Assembly (NCBI RefSeq): GCF_014529535.1
Contig: NC_050735.1
Location: 6,707,739-6,771,738 of the forward strand
DNA: 64,000 nt
Direction: 5' to 3'
Source of the DNA: Bradysia coprophila
Lineage: Eukaryota > Arthropoda > Insecta > Diptera > Sciaridae
Below the pieces are notes generated by a model. The model searched no databases. It worked only from the letters and a program-made list of their open reading frames with translations, and had not been told where the DNA came from. Below, one piece after another: positions 1-12,149 of the stretch (within the stretch, counting starts at the first letter, position 1; each line of letters starts with the position of its first letter). A program made the translations under genes and the position numbers.

Positions 1-186
1 TTTTCAGTTGATCAATCAAACTTACCCTTTCCGTTTGTATTTTCGTTTGAATTTATCGTTAGAAAAATCTGACGTTTGTTTTCTGAACAAAAAATCCAAA
101 CGAAACTCAACGGAAACGGAAAAGGCAAGTTTGACAGATTCACTGAAAAATATTCAAATTCTCATTACAACAATGGTAAAAAAATA

Positions 187-321
187 ATCGTCAACATACG
201 TCCAGTATGTATGAGATGTACATATCCATGTCAGACGTTGGAATATACATATCCGAAGCAAGGCAGAAATGAACCTGTCGGCCAGCCATTTCATACATAC
301 TGGACGTATGTTGACGAAATT
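187..321. repeat. Small palindromic element, about 32-bp inverted ends
   Basis: ATCGTCAACATACGTCCAGT at the left is inverted at the right (CTGGACGTATGTTGACGA), with a spacer of about 70 bases. It is MITE-like. A 106-codon frame runs across it and is not credited. Confidence 0.7.
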
Positions 322-395
322 TTTATCAGTGAATTATTTTTATTAAACAAAATGCCATTGTGTAGTGCATATGATATCAGGAGTCTTGTAAACTA

Positions 396-1400
396 ATTAT
401 TTTCTCAATCAGACCAATATATACCAAGCGATAAGCATTGAAAATGCGATGTTTGTATTGGTGATATCAAAGATTGGGACGACAAGTATAGAAACTAATC
501 AAAATCTTTCATTCTAAATCTCATAGAAAATGACAGAATTTGGATTTTTAAACGGGAAGTGCATCTCGTTAGATGTGACATTATAACACAATAAAAAATC
601 ATTGCTAATTGTGGCTACGCCCCGGCCTATGATGATGATCTATAATTTGATTAAAAACCGTTTTGAAATATTTTCCGTCAACAATGCATAAGTAGATTCA
701 ATTGAAACTTTTCAATGTGAAATAATAATAATAAAAAACTGTTTCCTATGCTGCACTGTAATTACTCAATAAAGACTATATTAAACGAAGCTTGTACCTA
801 TACCATCCCTCTCCGTATAAATATTTTGACATTTTCCTTTTCATTGAGTTTATTTCATTCACTCTTTGTTGAACTTAAATGACAAATCGCGCGCACACAC
901 GTGCCTAAAGTTAAGACCGTGTAAATATGAGAATTGACTTTTATATCGCTTATTTGCACAGTATGAGGTTTCACAAAAGAGCATAATTACATGTTTTTTG
1001 GTTACGATTGGCACACGCATCAAATTAGGTAGGTGTTTGGTTAAAAACGAAATTGCGTATGTGAAATTCAATTATTACTTGCGTACATAGCAAAGCCAGC
1101 AGGATTGGATTACCTATCATTAAAATGTGACTGTATCGATGTAGAATACATGAGAACATTTAGGCGAAAGAAAAATAGAAAAGCAAGAACTTAGAGAGTA
1201 TACTCATGTTAAGGCCCGTCATTGGGAAATGACAGGACAGTTTCCCGAAAATGTATGGAAAATTTTATCACAAAAATTCACCGAAAAAATTTAAAGAAAC
1301 TCACCTCTTATGCTTTCCATTGTATTCGGGTATAATCTCTTTAGGTCGCCAAGGCATATTTGAACACTAAAACACTTTTTACTCGATGCAAAAACAAATA
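396..1400. other. AT-rich DNA, nothing recognised
   Basis: No exon, RNA or clear repeat was seen on either strand. Confidence 0.4.
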
Positions 1401-1404
1401 GTAT

Positions 1405-1478
1405 ATTTCGACATACCCCACTACACACAAGATGTGTTTGCACAAGCGAAAACACACATCGAGTGTGTATTGGGGCAT
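1405..1478. repeat. Short inverted repeat
   Basis: CCCCACTACACACAAGATG is inverted as CATCGAGTGTGTATTGGGG about 30 bases later. Confidence 0.55.
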
Positions 1479-2239
1479 TTTGAAAGATATTTTCTGTAAT
1501 AGTGAGAGTGTGTTGGTGCATTCCTTCCCAACCGTTACTTTCCTTCTCGACTGTTTACTTTCCCTACCGACCGATTCATATCAGGGCTCATCAATAAACT
1601 CTCACGTATACAGAAAAAGTTTTTTTGTTTTGTCGCGACAAAAACACAGAAAATATTTCGACACAACTGTGACACCTTAACAATAGCACATTATTTACCA
1701 AAAGGTGGAAATGACACTTCTTATCGAGGCTAAGTAATTTTCATGATTTACGCCATTGTCAAGCAACACTTGAGGTAGTGGTCCGGATTGCTATGTCATC
1801 TCGTTTGCTTTTTTTTGGGTCTCATGTACCGGTGAAAATCGGTTTTTCTCTAAAACTTTAAACTTAAATTTCTCCGTCAAATCTCAACGTCAATGGTCGT
1901 GCTATGGAGGATTCTCGAGAAAAAGATCACGAAAAACCGATTACTTTGAGACTGTTGTCCGTGGTCATTTCTTAATTCATTTTGACGATTGGAAGCGTTT
2001 TGGAAATCTGATCTCAAACCACATCAGGGCCAAGTACTGGTACATGGTAAAGGACCGGAAACCTCAGCTCTACTAAGCATCATCTGTACTTTCCTGCATC
2101 CTCTTCAGGAAAATGTCAGCATTGGCTAAAGCTTCGAAGGATTTCATCTATGTGACTTTTCCTGGGTCTTCTCACACTCATTCCGAAGCTAGAATTTCAG
2201 GACATCATTTTTTTTTTGCAGTTTTCTCTTGATTTGGCG

Positions 2240-2580
2240 AAAGATTGAGGTGGTTAGAGGGTAGTTCCTGAATTCTATCACTCCAGATGGTTTATCTTCT
2301 TCCCAGCTCTAGAACTCAATTGCTATCTTTGAGTTCTAGAGCATTTCCTTCAGTTTCTTTGATTTTTTTTTCTGTACTTGGGTAAAGATTAGAGCGTCCA
2401 AAGGTCAGGTCCTAGAATTCCATCATTCCTAAGAGTCGATCTTCTTCCCTGTTCTAGATCACAAGGACGATAAGCATTTTCATTTGTTTTCTTGATCTCT
2501 TTTCTGGATACAAGAAAGACAAAGGTCTCTAGAGGTCAGTTCCTACAATTTCATCGCTTCTGAACGTAAGTTCCCGAAAC
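2240..2580. repeat. Degenerate tandem repeat, period about 130-140 bp
   Basis: Three diverged units begin AAAGATTGAGG (2240), AAAGATTAGAG (about 2385) and AAGACAAAGG (about 2515). Each continues with GGTCAGGTCCTAGAATTCCA-like sequence and TCTTCTTCCC. Confidence 0.55.
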
Positions 2581-2589
2581 AGAAAGATG

Positions 2590-4285
2590 AAACTGTAGGA
2601 TCCGACCACTAGATACCTTACGCCTTGCCATAATAACATCTCGACGCATCGTGTTTCACAGTACTTCGCGCAGTGCTTCGATTACATGTGTAGAAATACT
2701 CACGTTCTCTGAAATTTACTTTTTCTTACAATGTAATTTCTAACAAATTCCAACCTTAGGGCAACAAATTATGAATTGTTCCGGACGCTATATGAACATT
2801 TTCATTCAATTAACGGCAATGGTAACAGCTCTTAGAATTATGTAGGTATACGAATCGGCAGGGTCTTTGTATAAAAGGATCTCAGCCAATTTTTGTGTGT
2901 GGTTAACAGAGGTTTAATAGTCGTGTGTCGTTTCTTCAGCATTGTATCCAATAAACTCTTGAATAAAGTCGCAACATTTTGTGTCATTATTAAAATAAAC
3001 GCGAGAGGAAAATTGTGCAAATTTATGTATTTCCCGCCAGCAATATCATAATGTATGTATATATTCCGAAAATCCGTAATAGAAATAGTACACACAGAGA
3101 GATGAGGACAACGCTTCATTTGTGGGTAATATAGTCATGCACCCATTCTACCCATTGTTTTTGATGATGAATAAATTTCAATTCCACAGTTTGATATACG
3201 GTGTATGTATATTTAGAATTCACATGCATATAGACGACACTGCCTGGAGAACGTATATGTAATCTCAACGGATGAAATATTCATTTTGTATATTATGTAT
3301 TGCCCGAAGGACATTTTCTTTGTTTCCAAATTTTGTATATAATTTAAACAAGGCCTTTTCATAAATTCGTAAACAATCAGGAAATGCAAAACTTTTACAT
3401 TATATTGTTTTTATTGGTTTGAAATTGTTGGAGGGACACATTACCACCGGCCGGCTCAAAAAGATGAGAAATTGTTTCGTTTATTAAATAATTTCGATTT
3501 TTAATAAATTAGATTTGGAAAAACAAAACCTGATATTTGTCGCGATTAAATTGCCTCTAGATTACATATATAATTACGTATCGCAAGGATATCATCTCTG
3601 TGAAATGTCTCTCTCAAATACACATCATAATGCATATTAATGATATGTAAAGCGCCATTCATCAAATATGTTAAAATTCACCCTTCCATGAATCAAAATT
3701 GAATTTTTGAAATTTATTCAAATTACTAACTAGGCATATTATACGTATACGTATGTACATAGAAATGAAGATATCCTACCCTTTCATTTATTATCATTTG
3801 ATCACGAGACATATGAAAATTGTTGCGGTTCCTAATCTTTAATGAAGATCGAGATGGAACAAATGTTTCGAAAAATCAGTAAATTTATTTTATCAATGCG
3901 ATAAAAACAATGATAGAAATTTGGCGGATTAGGGGTTTGATTATGCATTCGGAGATTGATACAAGAAAATAGTATTCATATTAAGTGCAATGAGTAAATT
4001 GATTTATGAATTATACACCGAGTGAAGGAATGGGTTTTACACTTGAGCTGTGGAAGTTCTTGTTTAGCTTGTCTCGAGTTTTTCTTTAAATCAAAAAGAA
4101 TAGACGGCAGCGTTTCTTCAATTGTTAGATCCTTTTCTAATTCTGATGAAGATTTCTTCTAAAAAACCTGCCTGAGTAAACCATTCCGTATAATTTGACC
4201 GATCTCTCATTCACCATATAAAATAATTTTTCTGTAAATTTTTATGTTTTTTATTTATTTGAAAATGACTGGAAAATATTTACAA
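2590..4285. other. AT-rich DNA, nothing recognised
   Basis: Contains no supported exon or repeat. Confidence 0.4.
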
Positions 4286-4287
4286 GT

Positions 4288-4500
4288 TTACAAATTTGTC
4301 ATCAAAAATATTGCACCCGCCACTCTAGCTATCACAAATTTTTCAAATATCAGATTCAGATTATTTAACCATTCCAAGGCGGCAGTCGTTATCGTGTGAA
4401 TCTCCTCGATATTCCCGTTAAATCTGCGTATAGGGCACTCCTCCACCAGATGTTTCATTGTTTGTAATTCACCAAACTGGCAAAGCATGCATGGAGACGG
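4288..4500 (-). mobile_element. LINE fragment: C-terminal end of a non-LTR reverse transcriptase
   Basis: The minus frame reads PSPCMLCQFGELQTMKHLVE, then ECPIRRFNGNIEEIHTITTA and ALEWLNNLNL. The pattern C-X2-C-G-x-Q-T-M-x-H-x-x-x-x-C-P, then a basic stretch and xWLxNLxL, is the usual C-terminal end of RTE/Jockey-type ORF2 proteins (established knowledge). A TGA interrupts the frame just upstream of PSPC, and the upstream reverse transcriptase is not recognisable. Confidence 0.7.
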
Positions 4501-4788
4501 GATAACTCACTGGTTCGATTCCATCGACAGAAAAAACTCCACAAGGATTTTCTGGCGAATGTGTCGCATTGTAAATGTTTTACAAATTCTTTCGTTTAAG
4601 TTTTTCACTAAGTTCCTAATGCAAATTACGCCAGAAATGTCGAAAATCTTGCAGATTTGGCGATGGCTTTAAACTACGAAACGAAATTCTATGATTGAAT
4701 CGAATTTTCCGGTGTTTTAAGGTGCTGACCATCACATCGTTAGCTCAAAATTCATTACTTACTTCTGACTCCCTTTCACGAAAAAAAT

Positions 4789-5106
4789 GGATTTTAGTTT
4801 ACTTTTGATGATATCTGTCCTTCAGAATTCTTTTTCAAAAATATATGACCGGAATAACGACCACGAATGTGTTAGCTTTCAACAGAAAATAGATTTACTT
4901 GCAGCAGTTTGACCAGCTCTGAGAAATCTGAGCAGTCTATGAAAATTTCGTTAAAGTGCTGACTTTTTTCGTAGCTGGTCAAACTGGTACAACGAAATCT
5001 ATTTTCTGCTAAAAGCTAACAAATTCGTGGTCGTTATTGCGGTCCTGTATTTTTGAAAAAGGACTCTGGCGAAAGATGTCATCAAAATTGAACTAAAATC
5101 AAGTAT
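4789..5106. repeat. Long palindromic element (copy 1), arms about 145 bp
   Basis: The left arm includes AACGACCACGAATGTGTTAG and the right arm is its inverse around 5010-5040, with flanking TTTTTCAAAAATA. The centre is near 4935-4965. A second copy is at 51341-51645. Confidence 0.8.
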
Positions 5107-5154
5107 TTTAAAATCGCCCGAATGTAGGCTTTTCAGCAAAACATCGATGACTCT

Positions 5155-5530
5155 AATCTTAAGATCTTCGCAAATTTGTAGCCTACATTTAGGCGGAAAA
5201 ATATTAGTTTTGTGATTATTTCTCTGAACCAAAATCTTTTTCAAACGCGAAAACGCAAAAATTGGTTACTTTTAAAGGAAAAATTAGTTTGTCAGTCAGA
5301 TTACATTAATTTACACAATCTGCAAAGGTTTCTTAAAGTGGGCTTAAGTTATCGTCCACAAACCAGTGTGTCCTTAAAAAGTAACAAAGTAACACATTTT
5401 TGCGCGCTTCAATGGTCTTACTTTTTCAACAAAAAAAAAACATTTTGGTTCAGAGAAATTACCAAAAAAAATAATATTTTTCCGCCTAAATATAGACCAA
5501 AAATTTACAGCGGGTTCATTGATCTTAAGA
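5155..5530. repeat. Element with long subterminal inverted repeats
   Basis: TAGCCTACATTTAGGCGGAA near 5181 is inverted as TTCCGCCTAAATATAGACC near 5479. The inner arms around TTTCTCTGAACCAAAATC also pair. A shortened copy is at 49895-50072. The 119-codon frame here lies inside the element. Confidence 0.7.
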
Positions 5531-5642
5531 GGCGTCGATACATAGCTGATTTCAGAGTCTACATTTCCTGATAAATTGTAACGCAAGACTACAATACCAA
5601 TAAAAAAAAAGTTTTTTGCGGCAGTTTTACCAGTTCTCATAA

Positions 5643-5776
5643 AAGTCAACGGTTGCTAGGAATCTCGCGCCGCGTCATTCACAATGATTCACATTTTGAC
5701 ACATTTTGTATAAGGAAGATGTCACTTTGTGAATTATTGTGAATGACGCGGCGCGAGATTCCTTAACACCAAGTCA
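5643..5776. repeat. GC-capped palindrome
   Basis: The arm GGAATCTCGCGCCGCGTCAT is perfectly inverted at the right (ATGACGCGGCGCGAGATTCC). Total arm length is about 55 bases. Half of a related element lies in intron 2 of the MCFD2-like gene (23967-24004). Confidence 0.8.
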
Positions 5777-5779
5777 ACA

Positions 5780-7460
5780 GTTGTACTAAATTTGTATGCT
5801 AAAACTGAATTTTCTCACAAACAAATCTATTTTCTGATGTAAGAATTACTAAATCTCTTATTAACCTAAAAATCTTTACTAATATGATTTCAAAATATGG
5901 CCTACCATAAGTCTGAGTCTGAGATAAAAATGTCCTAGAATCGATGATAGTTTTCGGCTGAGAGATTTATTCGATTGGGTTCTACAAAATGTTAAGTAAT
6001 ACATAAAGCATAAATAAAATTGAATTTTAATTGCATAACATGAATTAATTCATATTCACATGACTTGCTAAAACTTATAAAACTGAAAATTCGTACAGCG
6101 TTACGAGCGAATGTATTTGCTGAAAACTGAAAATTCGCGACTGAATATTTAATAACTTTTCGGAAAATTCACGGTGCACTCATACAAAAAGATACATTTG
6201 CATTTTCTCTTCATTTCCCTAGTCCTATTATCGCATAGAGTACAGTAGTCACACATACACACATATAGTGCAATTATTTATATGTGATTTTCAGTCAGTA
6301 ATGTGTTGTGCTTCCGGATGAAATTCTCCATAGTTTTATACTACTGTCGTTCCGATGATGTAGTCTAGTATTACGATGTTGATTAGATGATGCTAAGTGT
6401 CGCATTGTGCTGTAACTTGACGCGCAAGAGGAAATTTTTTAATTCATTTAACTAATTAAATTAATCCGAATTCGAAAACTTAAAAAAAATGATTCTGAAT
6501 TGCTGAGCATCGGTAGACATGAATTGTGATTTACGATGCTGCTATACCAATTTTTTCGTACTTATTGAAATATAATTCGCAAGAATTCCCGACATAGAAT
6601 TGCTATATTTATGATAGGACTCGACTAAAACAAAATTATCCATACAGCGTTGTGTATACCTACGTATGTCTTCCAAAAATCTCCCCCCAAAAAAAAACAG
6701 GATAATATCATTCGGTAGGAAATATTCCGCCAGTGTATCGTATCATTCATCTATATAACTGTACAACGGAATATTCTATATAGTTGGCAGCTTTTTAGAT
6801 TAAAATCTAAAAACTTTTCCATATATTCGCTTTTATATTAGAGGGTTTCATGGTTATCTGGAAAAATATGTGTATACGGGATACATGTACGACCATCACA
6901 ATGATATAATGGATGTATGTGTAGCATAAATAAGATATACAACACAAAGTATCAAGAGAAAATTGGTATTTTATATAAAATAAAAATAAAAAAAAATAAA
7001 TTGAAATTTGAGATCGGAATCAGTGCTTTTGATTAATTTTAGATGTCCACTTAACCTAACCACAGAATTGGATGTGGGGTGGTGGGTATATTGCGACGAT
7101 AGAGATGCTGAACGACCGAATGTGCAATATGTTTACATCAAATTGTAATTTCAGCACTCTAAATGCATGCTATTAACATTAGGATAATATTTTCCGAATG
7201 CTGGGAATATGAGGTCGAAATAGCACAAAATAAATCTCAAAAATGAAGTATCGCTGAAGTTTAGCCGACTCCAAGTAATAGCCAAAACAGTGGACTCTAG
7301 GGCCTGCGGCCTTGTGTCATAATTGCACATCTATAGCCTAATAAAGTACTTTGCACTCGATGTCATAAGTAATAGTAATAATAGTAAATTATTTGCTCTT
7401 CCGTCCAAAATGCTTATTTTGACGATTTGGAAATTATGTACCGAGCCGAAGGCCGAGTCA
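5780..7460. other. AT-rich DNA, nothing recognised
   Basis: No supported gene or repeat was seen. Confidence 0.4.
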
Positions 7461-7464
7461 TCCG

Positions 7465-7652
7465 AGAGAGAAAGGGATAGAAAGATGAAAAGTCGAGTTT
7501 TCGTGTGAATTTTGATGATTCAAGACGTACCAGCGTTACAATAGTTCCACTCTTTTAGTTCCACTTTTTTCGTAAAAGGAAAAAGTGGAACTATCTTCAC
7601 GCCGCATAGCCGCGATCAATAAACACACTAGACTTTTCATTTTTATCCCGAG
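7465..7652. repeat. Palindrome with nested perfect hairpin
   Basis: The outer arms are GGGATAGAAAGATGAAAAGT and ACTTTTCATTTTTATCCC. Inside, AGTTCCACTTTTT is inverted as AAAAAGTGGAACT. The outer arms resemble those at 20283-20375. Confidence 0.65.
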
Positions 7653-7739
7653 TTATGTAATGGATTTTATCTGTCTAGAACGATAATCTCGACCCCTCTA
7701 GGGAGTTTTTGTTTATCTCGATATATCTGTTCTCGACAG

Positions 7740-7876
7740 ATAAAATATGATATGCACCTATTGCCAGACTGTTATTTTGACGTGTAGGCATTATGGCCCA
7801 CGCCTTCGGTTGGGGCAATAATGTCCTACACGTCAAAATATCAATCTTGGCAACAGATGCATAATATATATTACGA
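7740..7876. repeat. Snap-back palindrome, apex CGCCTTCGGT (copy 1)
   Basis: ATTTTGACGTGTAGG at the left pairs with CCTACACGTCAAAAT at the right. The arms are about 60 bases and the centre is near 7805. Direct neighbour of a diverged copy 300 bp downstream. Confidence 0.8.
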
Positions 7877-8040
7877 TGTTGTGACGTAAAATAGGATATC
7901 GATACATGAGAGGCAACCTCGGCAAACCTCGATTATCCGTCTAATGTATCGATAATCTTATATTCTATGTCTTTGCGTGGTAAGACTAACATTATGCATC
8001 AGCTCGGAGAGGGAGTTTAGGTTTATATTTGCATCGACAC

Positions 8041-8175
8041 ATATAAAATGATATGCAACCATGTCCAAATGTTTATTTTGACAAGGTAGATTATGATCCA
8101 CGCCTTCAGTTTAGGACCACAATCACCAACTCGTCAAAATAAACATTTGGACACAGGTGCATCATATTTATTGCA
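8041..8175. repeat. Snap-back palindrome, apex CGCCTTCAGT (copy 2)
   Basis: CCAAATGTTTATTTTGAC pairs with GTCAAAATAAACATTTGG. The outer flanks (ATGATATGCA and TGCATCATATTTATT) match copy 1, so the two form a tandem pair. Confidence 0.8.
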
Positions 8176-8250
8176 TGATGAGGGTGTCGAATGAAGTGGT
8201 TGAAACATGAAAAGTATGGTTTTCGACGAATGTAGCATGTAATAGTAGAT

Positions 8251-8687
8251 TTAGGATTTAGGATTAACTACGTCCGTTGCTGGAATTTGTGCATATGTTA
8301 TGTTCGGAGGCTTTGCAGTTGATTCTGTGTTGCTTGGGGCAGCAACTTCAGTTTCACTAGTCAAGGCGATGAGTGGCTCTTGCTTATTTGTTGTCACTTC
8401 CCACAAAACCACTCATGATTGGCAATATCACTGGCTACGTTGATACAAGCAAAGTGTGACCATAAGGTACACGAGTCACACCAAACTTTGTCGCCTTTAT
8501 CGGTGATAGTGCACACGTCACACTGATACATTGACTCATCAGCTGTGACGGATGTTTTGTTTGCTGTCTGACTTGTTGTTGGTGGACTTCGTGATGTTTT
8601 GCCAGAGCGACCAGCAAAATGAGGAATCGTAAACGTACATCTGGTTGCTTTTGGTATTGCTCCTTTACGCTTATCCATTGCGACCAA
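8251..8687 (-). pseudogene. Frameshifted PHD-finger ORF, probable retroelement relic
   Basis: The first frame (8687 to 8394) starts near MDKRKGAIPK and ends in a PHD-type zinc finger: YQCDVC, then VWCDSCTLWSHFAC, then HEWFCGK. The order C-X2-C, C-X2-C, H-X2-C, W-X-C matches PHD fingers. The final Cys of the expected W-X-C-X2-C is lost because the codon reads TGA. The next frame then stays open for about 47 codons (VTTNKQEPLIALTSETEV onward) to a stop at 8251. One missing base at the last ligand codon would explain this. PHD fingers of this kind occur in chromatin proteins and at the N-terminus of some insect retroelement proteins. No intron or flanking domain is seen, and palindromes lie next to it, so a mobile-element relic is the likelier reading. 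Confidence 0.6.
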
Positions 8688-8869
8688 ATGACTTCGAAAA
8701 GTTGATTATCCAAGTGTCAATCCAAGTTGATCCAAAAGTAAACAAATTTGAAGCCGAGAGACTCAGCCCGATTATATACCTCCCTTGTAAAATATTATCA
8801 CATGCTTTTGAGCTTGTGGACTGTTTACTTTTTATTCATGAGGTTGCAATAAGCCACTTTCGACTTTGA

Positions 8870-9580
8870 AAATGGAAAGAAAAGTCTTATTCAAATATAC
8901 TAAGGAGACAGGCGAATTTCAACGACTAATTCGTTCGTAATTATAACATGAGAAAATTTAAATCAAATGTAGAGTGTCTACAGTGTCTACTTGACAGAAT
9001 ATAAACTCTTCCCTTTGTAATCACAAATTTTTCGAATGCTGCCAACTGAAATCGAAACAAATTGCCAAATACCTTTTAACAATGGAAAAGTGTTCCGCAT
9101 TTACATGTGCAAAATGTTACATTGTTCATGAAATTCAAAACATTCTTAACTATCTTAAATATGCTGGCATATGTGTACCCTCTGGGCCCAACATGTTTTA
9201 ATAGGGCGTTTCTCAAAATGATTTTTCTCCTGTGAAGCCATTGTATATCTCGGCATTGTATACGTTATATATATTCTGATTTCCCGGTTTTATACAGATG
9301 ATAGCGATCTTTGCGTGTGTTATTTTGGTGCTTCAAATTCAAAAATTTAGTGTACTTATGCTTACAAAATCCGATTTGAGTGTCGTGTTGATTTTTTTTG
9401 TACAACTTGTCGACTTCTTTTGCACCAATAATTTTGAAGAGAATAAAACAGAGCTGATTAGACGAATGTTATTTATTCAACAGGTTGTATTGTAATTACA
9501 ACGAAATTCGGTTCAGTCAAAATTCTGAGCTCTAGCCAACGTCTTCTTATATCATGCCTGCTGCACGTTAGTAAGCAGGT
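8870..9580. other. AT-rich DNA, nothing recognised
   Basis: Only chance frames were seen. Confidence 0.35.
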
Positions 9581-10106
9581 GTGACGCAAGTCCACACTAC
9601 AAAAATTTAAAAAAAAAAATTTAGGGACTAAGGAACATATAACATCAACTTTTTGACTTTTCCTCCTTGGCTCCCACGACTCTTACGACGTATGATTATC
9701 GTATTCTGGGCGTCAATACGAGTTCAACGAGCTATCGCATGTCTCATAAGGTTCAAAATTTCCCGAGATATTGCATTTCAAAATCTAGATTTTTGTATGG
9801 GAAAGGTCAGATTTGACCCATTCTGAAATGATGAATTTTACCAACCTTTGCTTGTTTGTTTGTTTGCTTGTGGAATCTATCTCGAGAACGGCGCCTACGA
9901 TTTTGCTGAAATTTTGGGAGTAGTTTCTGGGCATGATTCTAAGACTTTTGGCAAAAACAAAATGTGAGTCGACATGATCTCGTTTAGAAGCTTGGGCTTT
10001 CGGAAGTTCCCATACAAGCCCCATATATTTACGAAGGCTTTTTGGAGATGAAATTATAATGTTTCTTACTTTCAGTTTCGGGAGTAGAAAAATTTGGTCA
10101 CTATCA

Positions 10107-10410
10107 GTTTTTAGATTTATCTCCGGATTTATGGCAGATGGAACGTTCGTTTCTTCGGCAAAGTCTCAGAGTTGTGGGAGTAGAATATGGGCGAAATGAC
10201 TAAAACTGGAAAAGTGTCTCAATTTTATGTTTTTAGACTTTTTTCGAAATGTATGGCAGATGGAGAATTGGTGTCTTCGGCATAATCTCAGAGTTTTGAG
10301 AGTAGAATACGGGCGAAATGACCAAAACTGGAAAAGTGTTTCAATTTTAAGGTTGGTGCCTTCGACAAAGTCTCAGGGTTTTAGAAGCAGAAAACAGTGG
10401 CAAATATGAA
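10107..10410. repeat. Tandem repeat, period about 122 bp
   Basis: Two and a half units share TATGGCAGATGGA, TCTCAGAGTT, GGGCGAAATGAC and AAACTGGAAAAGTGT, starting near 10107, 10230 and 10351. Confidence 0.7.
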
Positions 10411-10544
10411 AATTGTCGGGTAGTTGGATTTTCCTGTTTCAAATGTGGTTTTGGTATTATCTTTTGTGTTACGGGACATATAAAACTGCTTTCTTCGTCT
10501 CTAAATAAAAACTTTTGATATGTTATAACTGACGCTTTAACCTT

Positions 10545-10645
10545 AAAACTTACAAAAGTACTGATATCGGACAAAAACCTCTTAAAAGAGGAAGGGTGAC
10601 GCAAGTCCTTTACTTACAAAAGTATTGATATCAGAAAGGGTGACG
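10545..10645. repeat. Short tandem duplication
   Basis: ACTTACAAAAGTA followed by TGATATC and GGGTGACGC occurs twice, near 10549 and 10612. Confidence 0.5.
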
Positions 10646-10986
10646 CTCAAGGCTAAAATTTAACTTTAACACCAATTCTTTGTATTAAAAAAATTGCGTC
10701 ATAAATGGCAGATGATGAGGACAACCAAACAACAAATTTATTAAAAATTATTTTTGTCGTCCTCATAACTGAGTGAATAATTGTCGTGGCACTATTACAA
10801 CTATTTCGGTCATGTATGTTTCGTGAATGTAAATTTTTAACATACAAGAAACTAAGCTTACACAGGTACAATCCGAAGTAATACCTCTTAAAACTTCAGA
10901 GCAAACATTTTGAATATCCATAGAGGTTTCTTGAACACGTCTAACTTCAATCTTTATAATTTTATTTAAACAAAATTTTAGATTTA

Positions 10987-11146
10987 TCCGAGTTTTAAAA
11001 GTCAACGATGTTCCTCATCAATTAAAAGCTCCCAGTTTATGATATTTTGGCGGAAAACTTGAATGCGCTTTTGATTGGATTTGAGATTTGATTAATTGAT
11101 TGGAAACACTTAATTCACCGGGAACATCGATGACTTTTAAAACTCT
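10987..11146. repeat. Inverted-repeat element, family GAGTTTTAAAAGTC (copy 1)
   Basis: GAGTTTTAAAAGTCAACGAT is inverted as ATCGATGACTTTTAAAACTC about 140 bases later. Copy 2 is at 26643-26800. Confidence 0.75.
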
Positions 11147-11248
11147 TAAAAAGTTGTCAAATGTGTTGTTTTAGAATGAACCAACTGTATTAACCAACTC
11201 CTTCGCCAACTCCAGCTGCACGTAATCGTTGTAAGAAATGCTTCAAAT

Positions 11249-11594
11249 AACTTAAGATGGCATACTACTTATTGAGAGCCATCTGTTGAAAAGCTTCGTG
11301 TAAGCAGCGTCTTTTGTATAAAATAAACCACAATTTGTGTAATCGTTATTGAACGGAATTCACATCGAGACACGTATCGGACTACAAAATATTAAAGTTT
11401 GGACCTTTTATCACAAAATTGCAGGAAAAAAATGTTTAAAATAATTTATGAAACGAATGATAATAACGTTTTAAAACAGCACTACACTGGTCACGAAACA
11501 TGTAGAATTTCACATTATTTACACATACAGATGCTTCCAACATGAAGCTTCCAACAGATGGCCGGTGTAGTAAGTAGTATGCCCTCTTAAACCA
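11249..11594. repeat. MITE-like element with about 50-bp terminal inverted repeats
   Basis: GGCATACTACTTATTGAGAG and CCATCTGTTGAAAAGCTTC at the left are inverted at the right as GAAGCTTCCAACAGATGG and GTAAGTAGTATGCC. Confidence 0.75.
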
Positions 11595-12030
11595 CTTATT
11601 TATTAAGAATGGATAACAATTCAGTTAATCTAAAAAGACGGACTCTTAAAGATAAACATAAATTGAAAATTAGACGTAGAGTTACGTTGCTACAACATTG
11701 TCATAGCAGGCATAGCAGACACTCGTTATGAGCAAGCATGGTGTTGTTGTAAAGCTGTAGGCTGATCAGGCATTATTGTTTCGTTGTAGACAGGGCGAAA
11801 ATAAACTTTTTCAGACGACTTTTGTAAAATCCGTTCTCGGTGTTTATTGGAGCTTTTAACCCTCTACCAATATCGTCAAAGTCAATCAAAGAGTTTTAAC
11901 CTTTATATATCATAATTCAACTTTGTGGCCAGGGTGTCGTGCCATTTGAACACGAATTAGCTCAGAATTAGTCTCTATACCCGCTGCGATAACAATATAC
12001 ACTCAAAAACTCGTGAGTCTCATTGGTCGC

Positions 12031-12148
12031 AGAAGAAGAATTACGGCATGCTTTCTCTATTCTCTACCCTAGTCCGTCGGTTGAAACATTTTCATAGTAA
12101 TTTTGATAGATAAGAGAATAGAGAAAGCATGCAGTAATTCTTCTCCAG
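12031..12148. repeat. Palindromic element with about 35-bp arms
   Basis: AGAAGAATTACGGCATGCTT is inverted as AAGCATGCAGTAATTCTTCT, with TCTCTATTCTCT also paired. Confidence 0.75.
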
Positions 12149-12149
12149 G

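Noticed and set aside
76-396. 106-codon plus-strand frame
   Set aside because: It crosses a palindromic element at 187-321 and shows no domain or signal.
5212-5649. Frames of 119 and 91 codons
   Set aside because: They lie within inverted-repeat elements and mirror each other across the arms.
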